Below, one piece after another: positions 47,262-58,495 of a DNA stretch of 64,000 nt (position 1 is the stretch's first letter; every line of letters begins with the position of its first letter). Source of the stretch: Petunia secreta (Eukaryota > Streptophyta > Magnoliopsida > Solanales > Solanaceae); NCBI GenBank assembly GCA_029990175.1, contig JARKIP010000048.1:27056001-27120000 (forward strand), in the 5' to 3' direction. The notes beneath the pieces are model-generated. The model was not told the DNA's origin and ran no database searches. It was given only the letters and a program-made list of their open reading frames with translations. Both the position numbers and the translations under genes were made by a program.

Positions 47262-47393
47262 ATCGGGTTGCACGCCGAAACAGTATAAATATATGGATCG
47301 GGTTGCACGCCGCAGCGGTATGAATATATGGATCGGGTTGCACGCCGCAACAGGATGAATATATGGATCAGGTTGCACGCCGCAACAGGATGT
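47262..47393. repeat. 35-bp tandem array in the 3' LTR
   Basis: Four units identical in order to those at 41059-41190. Confidence 0.9.
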
Positions 47394-48058
47394 ATTTCTG
47401 ATTGTTGATGTGTTCGGGATACCTATATGTGCTGGCTGTATTACGTTCCTGGTTATTGAATAGTTTGCGATTCCATACGTGTTTCTAATTATTATCTGGC
47501 TCTGCCTTTTCATAATTTAAATAAGAGAAATCTGGTTTATTTGTTTCTTTTCTCCCTGGCTAGCTATCCTATTCTTTGAGGTGGCTAGTCTGCCCCACTT
47601 ATTGAGTCCTTTTGACTCACCCTTGTTTGTTGTTTTGTTTCTTGTCTATCTATTTCGTTTCGGCAGGTTCGCTCCAGGATTGAGTTCGCCACGTTGTGAA
47701 GGAGCGTAGACGACTTCAGCTGTCAGGGTGAGCCAGCTTTTATTTCGGATGACCACCAGTTTATTGGTTATCATTTCAGTTACAGTTTGCTCCCTTCAGG
47801 AGGTATTTGTCTTCTTTTGTACTCTTAGATGTCTGGTCTGGATAGCCCTAAACCTAGCATGTTGGGTAGTCAGCTGTAATTTCTGTTGTACAGCTTAGAG
47901 GTATTAGTATGTCTGTAAAATTTTTTTTTTTTAAGTCTTGTCCTTATTTATGAATTATTATATTTATTTTCCTAATTTAATTGGTAAGGGTTCGCCCGGC
48001 GGGTCTAGGGGAAGATGTCGGGTGCCCGCATGACCTAACCGGATTTCGGGTCGTGTCA

Positions 48059-50326
48059 GTAACAACAAGAAATTTAGGCTTCAACTACATTAATTTAAAA
48101 TAATGTAGTTTTATGTGAACATGCTTGGGAAAAGTTTAAGATATAAATACATCGACATCTACGCAAACCCAATGACCTCACATATCATTCATAAGCACCA
48201 AATGCTATGGGTTTGACTATCGGATCTACTATCATATAATGCGTAGAGATGTATATCATGTCCACTTTTATATTTAAAAAAATACAACTATGTCTCTAAT
48301 GAAATTATACTTTATATCAATATGTTTTGTCTTTAAATGATACTTGGGACTTTTGTGTAAGCTATTGAGACTTTACTATCACACTTGATTGTCACTAATT
48401 CAATAACACTATCAAATACACCCAAATTATCATAAAGACGTTCAAGCCAAACAGCTCTGCGTAGGTGCTGAAAGCGCTAGAAATTCAGCTTACTTTATAA
48501 ATAAGGCTGATGATTGTTTCTTGCTACACAAACAATATACACATCGCTATTGTTTAGCAAAGAAGGACATACTCAGATTTAGATTTTCTCTCATCTAAGT
48601 CTCTTTTTCAATCATCGTAAGTATAGCCTTTGAGTCGTAGATCATTTCCTTTACATTACAAGGGATAATCACATGTACCTTTGGTATACCTCAGTATCCT
48701 TTAACTACTTTCCAGTATTCATTTTCAAAGTCAAATTGATATCCACTAACTAGAATAACAGATATCAAGTTTCAAGAGACAAAAATCATATTCTTGTGGA
48801 TTCACGAGGACACATCCTCCCACTTGAAACTTCGGTTCTAGAAATAAGAGTATTAATGGGTTTGCACTATTGCATATTGAATCGTTCAAGAAAATTTCTT
48901 AATATAAGATTTTTTTTGAAAGAGACAGCAATCCCTTGGAACGATCCCTTGAAATCTGAACTTCAAGAGTTCACCCATATTTTACATTAAGTCATTCGCG
49001 TATTTTGAGAACCTATTTGTTCCCAATGGTGCTATGACTTCACTAACTCCATTTTATGTTCCATTGTTCTAGGTACTTATCCTTAGTAGGGCATTTAAGA
49101 GCCTCATTTTATCTTTCGTTACTCTTATTCATCTGGTGGAGTAACTATATATGCTTCCCCTTCGATCTCAAATCGACGATGGGAAATATGTAGACGACTC
49201 ATTTGTTGAGGTTGAGATTGATAAAATTGATTGATCAATTGATAGTTACTCCTACTGGGACCAGCAATATAAAATGAATTCTTTTAGTCATTTTGGTGCA
49301 ACACGGAACAGATCCATTATCACCAAAGTGACTCTTACTCGAATTCATTTGACTGTCATAAGTGGAAGCAAATTGATCCACATTTTCATGAAGAGAAAAG
49401 CCATAACCTATCTCACCTTACTTAGGAAAGACATTCTCTAAGAATGTAACATCATGTGATCCAAATTTAGTTACAGTGCCACTATTGTATCGTTCACTTA
49501 TGAACATATAAATCCTAGACTACATAGAGTATCATAAGATACACTCCCTTCCCCTTGGAACAAATTTTCTGTGTGGGAAAAATGGTTTATGTACAAAAGC
49601 AGCACAAACTCAAGAGTAAAAAAGAATTGAGTTTTCATCTATCCATAACTTATATGAATATAAGTAACTGACTTAAAATAATTTCATAATTTGGATCACA
49701 GATGTCATAGCCTACCAGCTACAATGGAATGTAATACTACTTTTAGGAGACGTCATAGATATATCTAGAGTCTCAAGAGCCTCTTGCTCTTTTTAAGACA
49801 TACTGGATAATTGTCATTGTCAACACTTTTGTTAAGCTCGGGACAATATTCTAGTAGTAGTTGACATATTGATATAAACTAGTATAAACTTATTGAGACA
49901 ACTACGTACTTTCTTAGAGCCTAAAATTCATATACATACTAATCCTTCAAATATTTAATTATGTCAATATTTATTTCATATTAGATTTGGAATCAAAAGT
50001 TCACTATGTTCTCAATCATCATCCGCTTTCTAATATGTCATAAATCTAACATAATCAATTATTAAAAGGACACTTGCCTTAAATTGCTTAGGACCAAATA
50101 AGTATAGATTCTTTTTATAAAAAATATAGAAATACTCAACAAGAATAATAGAATAATGATCTAAAATTCATATAAGGACTTATACTCAAACATATATAAT
50201 TTTACAAAGGCAATTATACTAATTAAATGCACCCGGACATAATCCTAACGTACTTTTCCAATGAGTAAACTAATTACTCATACTAGAAACGAACCAATTA
50301 CTTCCAGTACTTAGGACTCTTATTAT

Positions 50327-50383
<57 letters not shown>

Positions 50384-50479
50384 TTTACATGAGTTTTCTT
50401 CAACTCTTTTCATTGTCTTTACTCCCTCTGTAGTTAGGCCACCGCCCATCAGTGTGTTTTGACACTTAAAATGAGTGCA
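48059..50479 (-). pseudogene. Interior of element A, decayed copia pol
   Basis: This is the inverted counterpart of element B 52240-54470, which shows copia traces. From about 50150 to 50479 similarity to B is lost. A (GT)n(AT)n microsatellite lies at 50329-50376. No frame is usable. Confidence 0.55.
50329..50376. repeat. (GT)n(AT)n microsatellite
   Basis: About 10 GT units followed by about 13 AT units and a T run. Confidence 0.9.
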
Positions 50480-50909
50480 TCCTTGGAAATTGGATTTGGG
50501 TCACCCATGTGGGTCAACCCAGATCCATATCCAAATAATAAAATATATATTTATTATATTATTAATTATTAAGAAAAAGGGAAGAGACACAACCATTAGG
50601 AAAAAACGTAACAGTTGTGTCTAGTAAGGACAATAAGAACGTTTCTTTCAGTGTAAAAAGAAAACAACATTCTTCTCTCTTCCCTACAACCACAACAAAA
50701 CTCTCTTCTTCTTTCTTGTCATGGAAGATTCCCTAGAAGATTGAGATCTTCTACAAACGCTGGAACAATCTTCTGTAACAGGTACAACTTAGACTGTGGC
50801 TAAACTTTACAATTCGTGTGTTAATTACATGTGATTGTATTGTTGACTAGTTAAACAAATACGGTTAGACCCGACGAATTATACGTTCATGGATTTTGTA
50901 TAATCTTTA
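50480..50909 (+). repeat. 5' LTR of element B
   Basis: Starts at TTGGAAATTGGATTTGGGTC (the first bases of the TG end are altered) and ends just before the primer site. Partner 55413-55842. Confidence 0.8.
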
Positions 50910-53900
50910 ATTGGTATCAGAGCCCGAGATATTTGTTTCCTAGTCTATGTTTCTTTTCGTTAAAGTAGTACCAGGACGTGTACTATTTGCTATTGTCGCA
51001 AAGATTGTTTTTTTTTGTTCGAGCAACAGTCTTGTTTTTTGGATGTTGTGGGAATCCTGATTCCTTTCCAAAATTGGTGTTGAGACTGCAATCCAATTAA
51101 ATCTCTCTGTTAGTGTATTGCAATGGTTTTCTTCATCTACAATGCTTTAGCATGGTAGTCAAGATAGTTTGAGTTGTCTTTAGGACTATGATACTTGACG
51201 TGAGGATTTTCTTTTAAGAAAAAAAAGGATTTGCAATTAAGTAATAGTTGGATACGGCCAACTTTGTGCAAAGTGTTTGGCAATGACTTGGAGTCGTGGA
51301 CATAAAGTTTTTCATACAATGAAACTTTTTTTGAATATAACAAGAATTGATTTTTACCCCAGAATTTTTCCAGATAGGAATAACTGAGAGTTGATGAGAG
51401 ACAAAACATTTTTGTTTTCTTTTAGTTCTCTGATTTCGTACTGATGCCTTATATTTCAGAGATCAAATATTTGATATTGAAGGCAATAAGTGTTAAAACT
51501 CTTTTGAATCATCTGGTAGTGCAAATTGGATTTGGTTAATAGAACATTTTTTTAAGTAAATGTCGTTTACTTAAGCACCGCTTCATGTCCTTCATCATAT
51601 TTGATACTTGGCAGATTGTACGAAATCAGTTTGAACTTGAGGAATCATTTTTTTTGTCATGGTCAGATTTCATTGTTAGAATACATATTTCACCAATATT
51701 TTTTTTTTAAAAAAGAAAAGTAAATGGAATTAGTTTCCGAGTGAAATTAGTCATGCAAAGTGTTGTTTGACATCTAACTAGGAAACGGCGTGTGGCTGTT
51801 CATAGAACTTCATAAAAGAAAATTAGATTTTCTAAAGGTTGCAAAGGGAGAAGTCACATGGGGGTTACATTTCTTATTATTCCTGCTAGAAGAGTAGGCC
51901 ATAATGATGGTCTCATTAACTCACTGTGGTAAACTTTTTTTGCACTTTGTCAGCAAACTGTGAATTAGTTATTCTCAGATAAAACATTAAAAGTTTCTGA
52001 TACTTCTGTTGAAGTTTTTCTGCTAAACTTTATTGTCACAATTATGCTCATGTGTATATAAATCCCGCGACAAATTCAAGTTGTTTCTGTATGTGTTACA
52101 AGGAAAAGAGTGAGTCAAGGTTTTTAATTAATCTAATGTCTATGAGACATTTTATTTATACAAGTATGTGCATTTTTATGACTGTTTTTTTTTCTTAGAA
52201 CGCTTTGTGCTATATTTTTTTTGTTGAATATTTCTATATCGGTTATAGAATATATATGCTTATTTAGTCTTGAATATTAGTAATTTAAGACAAGTATTTC
52301 TTTAATAATTGATTATGTTAGATTTATCGACTATTAGAAATTGGATGATGATTGGGAGTGAACTTTCGATTCCAGATCTAACATGAAATAAATTTTAACA
52401 TAGTTAAATTATTCTAAGGATTAATATGTATATGAATTTTAGGCTCTAACTTAGTACATATAGTTGTCTCAATATAGTTTATACTTGGTAATATCAATAT
52501 GTCAACTGCTATGAGAATATTGTCCCGAGTTTAACAAAAGTGTTAACGGTGACAGTAAAATTCAGTATGTCCTAAAGAGCAAGAGGCTCTGAGACTCTAG
52601 ATATGTCTATGATGTCTTCTAAAAGTGACATTACACTCCATTGTAGCTAGTACATTATAACGTCTGTGGTACAAATTATGAAGTTGTTCTAAATAAGTTA
52701 CTTATATTCATATAAGTTATGGATAGATGAAAACTCAATCCTTTTTTACTCTTGAGTTTGTGCTGCTTTTGTACATAAACCATTTTTCCCACGCGGAAAA
52801 TTAGTTCCAAGGGGAAGGGAGTGTATCTTATGATACTCTATGTAGTCTAGGGTTTATATGTTCATAAGTGAACGATACAATAGTGGCACTGCAACTAAAT
52901 TTGGATCACATGATGTTACATTCTTAGAGAATGTCTTATCCTAAGTAGGGTGAGATAGGTCAGACTTGTCTCTTCATAAAACTGTGAACCAGATTGCTTT
53001 CGCTATTAACATTAAATGAATTTGAGTGGGAGTCATATTTGGTGATATTGGATTTGTTCTAAATTAGCACCAATATGTCATCCAAATAAAATTCATTTTA
53101 ATACGTTGCTCCCAGTGAGAGTAACTATCAATTGATAAATCAATTTTATCAATCTCAACCTCGATGAATGAGTCGCCTACGTAATCCCCATCGTCGATTT
53201 GAGATTGAAAGGGAAGCATATATAGTTACTCCGCACGATGAATAAGAGCAACAAAAGGTAAATGAGGCTCTTAAATACCCTGCTAAGGATAAGTACCAAG
53301 AACAATGGAACATGAAATGGAGTTAGTGAAACCAAACCAAGAGTTGGAATTGGTTGATCTACTAATGGGTCATAGCGTCGTTGAGAACAAGGGGTTCTCA
53401 AAATACGCGATAGTCTTAATGTAGTATCGAAAAAAATATGGGTAAATCCTTGAAGTTTAGATTTCAAGAGATCGTTGTCTCTTTCGCAAGAATCCTTATA
53501 AAGAAATTTTCTTGAACGATTTAATATTGCAATAGTGCAAACCCATCAATGCTCCTATTTCTAGAGGCGAAGTTTCAAGTGGGAGGATGTGTCCTCGTGA
53601 ATCCACAAGAATATATTTTTTGTCTCTTGAAACTTGATATATGTTATTCTAGTTAGTGGATATCAATCTGACTTAGAAAATGAATACTGGAAAGCAGTTA
53701 AAGGATACTGAGGTATACCAAAGGTACATGTGATTATCCCTTGTAATGTAAAGGAAATGATCTACGACTCAAAGGCTATACTTACGATGATTGAAAAAGA
53801 GACTTAGATGAGAGAAAATCTAAATCTGAGTATGTCCTTCTTTGCTAAACAATAGCGATCTGTATATTGTTTGTGTAGCAAGAAACAATCATCAGCCTTA

Positions 53901-54204
53901 TTTATGAATAAGCTGAATTTCTAGCGTTATCAGCAAATGTGCAGAGCTGTTTGGCTTAAATGTCTTTATAATAAATTTGGGTGTATTGGATAGCGTGCTA
54001 TTGAATTAGTGACAATCAAGTGTGATAGTCAAGTCTCAATAGTTTACACAATAAGGTCCCAAGTATTGTTAAAAGACAACATATTGATATAAAGTATAAT
54101 TTAGTTAGAGACATAGTTGTGCACATAGAAAAGTGAACATGAAATACATCTCTACGCATTATATAATAGTAGATCCGATAATGCAACTCATAAAATTTGG
54201 TGCT

Positions 54205-54432
54205 TATGAGTGATATGTGAAGGCATTGAGTTTGCGTAGATGTTGATGTATTTATATTTAAATTTTCCCAAACATGTTCACATAAAACTAAATTATTGGA
54301 GTTAATGTAGTTGAAGCCTATGAGTGATATGTGAAGGCATTGAGTTTGCGTAGATGTTGATGTATTTATATTTAAATTTTCCCAAACATGTTCACATAAA
54401 ACTAAATTATTGGAGTTAATGTAGTTGAAGCC
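54205..54432. repeat. 114-bp tandem duplication in element B
   Basis: Two near-identical units starting TATGAGTGATATGTGAAGGC. Element A has a single copy at the matching place. Confidence 0.85.
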
Positions 54433-55412
54433 TAAATTGATTATTTAGTTGGTTTATATACATAGAATGGTTTTATGTTTAGTACATAAATTTGAAGTAT
54501 GTCGAACAGATAAAAAGATTGGCCTATTCACACAGGCAATCGCCTCTATTGTCTAGGTGACTAATAGAGATGAGACAATTATAAACTTATTATTATCTGA
54601 GGTGATAATAATAGAGAGCTTGAAGTTTATAATAAGAATGTCACTTGTTATTTTTGGTTAATCATATTTGATTAAATGTGAGTCTGTCTTAATGCCAGAT
54701 GTGAGTTCTGAAGGATAAAATGTATGAGTTGATGTGTGAACTCAAAGTTAGACATATGTTGTCTGAACTATCATCTGCACAGTATTTAATTTGTGAAAGA
54801 CATACGTTCCACAGGAAAGGAGTCAATACTGTGATACGTGATTCATACCACGTATGCATAAAGTGACCTATGGGCGATACAAGTTTAAATCTCTTTTTGT
54901 TTATCGTGTGAAGCCCTGAAAATTATAAGTAATTTTTTTTTTCTTTTTTTTTCTTTCTTTGTACCCTCATTACTTTGACCAGTTTCTCGAGATTCAATTT
55001 GGTGTTTGCTATCTTAGGATGTTGCCAAGAGATCATGGATGATTCGGTCTGGTGGGACATTTCTAGAATAGCAAATCAGATTGAGATTAAGAGATTCTTG
55101 AGACAAGGAAGATCATTGAGTATTATCGCATTAATTGTGTTCATTGGGCCCCTTTATGTTTGTCTATGAGACAAGAACATAATAATGAACTCAAAATAAT
55201 ATAAAGAGATTGAGAGAGATGTGAATGTGATAAATGATCTAGGGTACTGCATACTGCAATCTACTCCAAGGTTCCGTAATCGAGATGTTATATATTCCTA
55301 ATAGATGTATAACAACTAAGCTCCCGAAGTATGCACTGGTCACACGGTCTAGTCGTTATGTATGGATGTTACAGAATGGGAATGAGAGTTGACCCACTAT
55401 GTGTGAGTGGGA

Positions 55413-55842
55413 GATGTTGGAAATTGGATTTGGGTCACCCATGTGGGTCAATCCAGATCCATATTCAAATAATAAAATATATATTTATTATATTAATAAT
55501 TATTAAGAAAAAGGGAAGAGACGCAACCATTAGGAAAAGACCTAACAGTTGTGTCTAGTAAGGTCAATAAGAACGTTTCTTTCAGTGTAAAAAGAAAACA
55601 ACGCTTCTTCTCTCTTCCCTACAAACACAACAAAACTCTCTTCTTCTTTCTTGTCATAGAAGATTCCCTAGAAGATTGAGATCTTCTACAAACGCTGGAA
55701 CAATCTTCTGTAACAGGTACGACTTAGACTGTGGCTAAATCTTTAAAATTCGTGTGTTAATTACATGTGATTGTATTGTTGACTTGTGAAACAAATACGG
55801 TTAGACCCTGGGCGAATTATACGTTCATGGATTGTGAATATA
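55413..55842 (+). repeat. 3' LTR of element B
   Basis: Begins TGTTGGAAATTGG; the final bases diverge from the 5' copy, so the right edge is uncertain by about 10 bp. Confidence 0.75.
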
Positions 55843-56470
55843 AGGAAAAGAAGAAAAGATACAACTGTTGGAAAATTCCTGAACAGTTGCATCAATTCCT
55901 AAAGATAAAAGAAGTTCTAAAGTCAGTAACTTCTATCAGGAATTCTCACGTTAACTTTTCCTTTGAGAAAATCAGAAAGAAAGACTTCTTTCTCTTCTTC
56001 CTTAGAGAAACACAAAAACTCTCTTTTTCAAACAAAAAATGCTTTGCCTTGGGATAAAAATCCTTGCACAAAAAAAAAAAAAAAAAACTGCCATCAATTT
56101 TAGGACCAGAAACTTTTTAGTTATTTATCCACAAATACCCCAAAAACGTGAACACTTGAGGCAAAGCATAGATGGCGCTACATAATTTCTTGAAGTTCGA
56201 AACTTCAAAAACTTTCTGCCAAGGAAGCATCTACGATACAAATTGTTATGATGCAATTTCAACGACAAAGTGGTCAGAATCTATAATGCTCATGACGTCA
56301 CATCGAAACGCCACTTAAAAGTTAGAGCGACTTTAAAGGAACTTTTCCTCAAAGATAAGCCTTCGTTTTGACGCCAAAAAGAACACCAAGAAACTGTAAA
56401 CAACGGGCAAGGTACAACCAGGCAGTGTTTTACAAAGAAGAAGAATTAAGACTAGGAAACAAATAACCTG
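55843..56470 (-). other. Leader region of element A
   Basis: Non-coding stretch between element B and the primer site of A. Immediately next to the primer site it shares TTTGTTTCCTAGTCT with the start of the B leader, then diverges. An A run of about 19 bases lies at 56068-56087. Confidence 0.5.
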
Positions 56471-56483
56471 GCTCTGATACCAA

Positions 56484-56946
56484 TGAAGAATTATACATAA
56501 TCCATAAACACAAAGTTTTTTCAAGATTAAACCGTATTTGTTTCACTAGTCGGGGATGCAATCACATGTGGTTAGACACGAATTACACCGTAAAAGTCAC
56601 AGTTTAAGTCGTACCTGGTTACAGAATATTGTTCCAGTTCGTAGAAGATCAATCTTTGTTCTTCTGAGGAATCTTCCATTGAAGTTCTTCACTTGAAGAA
56701 GAGAGTTTTTCTATTGCTGGAAGAGGAAGGAAGGCTGGATTTTTTTTAGGGAGAAGTCACTCAGTTTCTGCCAGTAGAAACTTATTTTTATAGTTCTGAA
56801 TGGATACAACTATTCAGGACAAATCCTAATAGTTGTGTCTCTTTTTTTCCTTTTTATTTTATTAATCTAATAATATATATAACGAATTATATATATATTT
56901 GTTTAGGCATGGATCCGGGTAGACCCACATGGGTGACCCAAATCCA
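56484..56946 (-). repeat. 5' LTR of element A
   Basis: Nearly the same as 37466-37942. On the minus strand it should begin TGTTGGAA, but about 12 bases of that end are replaced by unrelated sequence, so this end is truncated. Confidence 0.75.
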
Positions 56947-56949
56947 TGG

Positions 56950-57243
56950 TACATGTATCTGTTGTTGACTAAAGAACCTGGTACTGAAATATTCATAACA
57001 TTCCTTAACTGAAGGGGGAAGGATTTCAATTTTGTGTCCATATACATGTCACCATATAAACCACCGAGGAAATTCAGAGACTAACTGTTTACCCCAAAAG
57101 ATAAATCAAGAGTGTTTTCCAAGGTGATTTTGAAAGTGAAGGCATTCATCCAGGAAGCCTTGTAGTCGTAGTAATTAAAAAATTAAAGTAGAAAAGGTTG
57201 GGAAAGTTTTTTATATTTGGATGGATGTGTGCCCCATTCTTTG
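56950..57243. other. Spacer, nothing recognised
   Basis: About 290 bp of AT-rich sequence between the truncated LTR of A and a hAT element. No gene or repeat supported. Confidence 0.5.
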
Positions 57244-57251
57244 GGTGAGAT

Positions 57252-58343
57252 TAGGGGTGTCAATGGTTCGGTTCAGTCGGTTATTTTAAAAATTTTGTAC
57301 CATACCAATTTTTCGGTTATTCTAAAATGTATAACCAAAATTTGAATTTTCGAAACCGTTCCAATCATATTGATTTCTCTTCAGTTTCGGTATGGTTCGG
57401 TTAATTTTTGGTTTTTTTTTTTTTAAAATTTATTGACTAAAATTACCATTTTGTTGTACAAGACAACAACATTGAAAAACAAATATCGCTTTCATTGCAA
57501 AATTCATACAGTTCTAGTGATTAAATTAAAATATAAAAAACTCTTACTAGAGTACTAAACGGTATTAGAGATAACAATATATCACAATCAATTGAATATT
57601 TGGCGAAGTGTACTAAAAATGATTCATTACAATATATGACAGTGAAACACTTTACAATACCTACTCTTTAGATAACATTATGAAAGAGTGAGTAAGGATA
57701 AATAAACAAAAAGCTAGATAATTAATTACATTATTTCGACTGTTAAACTCATGTTCGTTTATTTTTCTTAATAAGACATTTGATTATGATGTATTGTTCT
57801 ATACTAAATCAGAGTTTAAAATAAACATAAGTTGACATAAATTTAATAAGAGATTAAACCTTCACCGATGGATAATATTTACATGACGAATGCAAATATG
57901 TTCCACGAAGACCTTCCACAATAAATTTTATTACTACAGTAGGAACTAGATTTTAAAGAATTTAGAGTTTAAAATGGCGAAAGCAATACACTATTGAAAC
58001 ATGCTAGTTTCAACTTTTAGTAGTAGTAATAATACAATTAAGTAGGTTGGGATGCTTTGCATTACTATTTTTACCGCAAGGATTAACGATTAAAATATAT
58101 CTACGTGGTTGATTTTAGAACTAATTAAATTATATATAGTTATACAAATAAGTTTCATATATAAAGTATATTTTATGTATTCGGTATTTTTTTGGTTTCT
58201 TTGTATAAAAATAAAATACCTACCCTAATAATCGGTACAGTTATGACTTTACATAAGAACCTACGGTTTTATTTTAAGGAACCTAAAATTCGGTTCGGTA
58301 CGGTTCGGTTATGTCGGTTTTTGAAAAACTATTGACACCCCTA
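57252..58343. mobile_element. hAT-type non-autonomous element, complete
   Basis: A 1092-bp element with perfect 13-bp terminal inverted repeats TAGGGGTGTCAAT and an exact 8-bp target duplication GGTGAGAT (57244-57251 and 58344-58351). Subterminal regions are filled with GGTTCGGTT-type motifs in direct and inverted order. No transposase is encoded. Confidence 0.93.
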
Positions 58344-58495
58344 GGTGAGATTATTTTATTAATCCACACCGTTGTATGGGTAACATATGCCTGGGTTTAC
58401 TTATCGTTGTAAGGTTTGAATAAGCAAGATTTGGTATCTGCAAGGATAAAAATCCTCGAAAAAGAAAAGGAGCAATTGATCAAAAAGATCAAAAT

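Larger units (their letters stand above)
39000..48058 (+). mobile_element. Ty3/gypsy-like non-autonomous LTR element C, recently inserted
   Basis: Two almost identical LTRs of about 2.86 kb (39000-41857 and 45203-48058) surround only 3.3 kb of interior. The 5' LTR is followed by a TTGGTATCAGAGCC primer site (initiator tRNA-Met type), and the 3' LTR is preceded by the polypurine tract AAGTGGAGGAGAA. Flanks CTAAC and GTAAC differ in one base of five. The interior shows decayed gag traces only. By eye I count about ten differences between the LTRs, so insertion is recent although no protein can be made. Confidence 0.92.
45203..48058 (+). repeat. 3' LTR of element C
   Basis: Nearly identical to 39000-41857, ending GGGTCGTGTCA. 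It repeats the 54-bp array (46502-47089) and the 35-bp array (47262-47393) unit for unit. Confidence 0.92.
50480..55842 (+). mobile_element. Degenerate Ty1/copia element B, inserted in element A
   Basis: LTRs 50480-50909 and 55413-55842, a TGGTATCAGAGC primer site at 50912-50923 and a purine tract GTGAGTGGGAGA before the right LTR. The interior has no long frames, but translated fragments resemble copia integrase and reverse transcriptase: GSHDVTFLENVL at about 52905-52940, and DKYQEQW followed in another frame by the ELELVDL pattern at 53280-53360. LTRs look about 96% alike by eye. The orientation is opposite to that of element A, a member of the same family. Confidence 0.75.

Noticed and set aside
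48300..53960. A single giant palindromic locus around 51 kb
   Set aside because: The inverted similarity is better explained by two members of one copia family lying in opposite orientation, each with its own LTRs and primer site.
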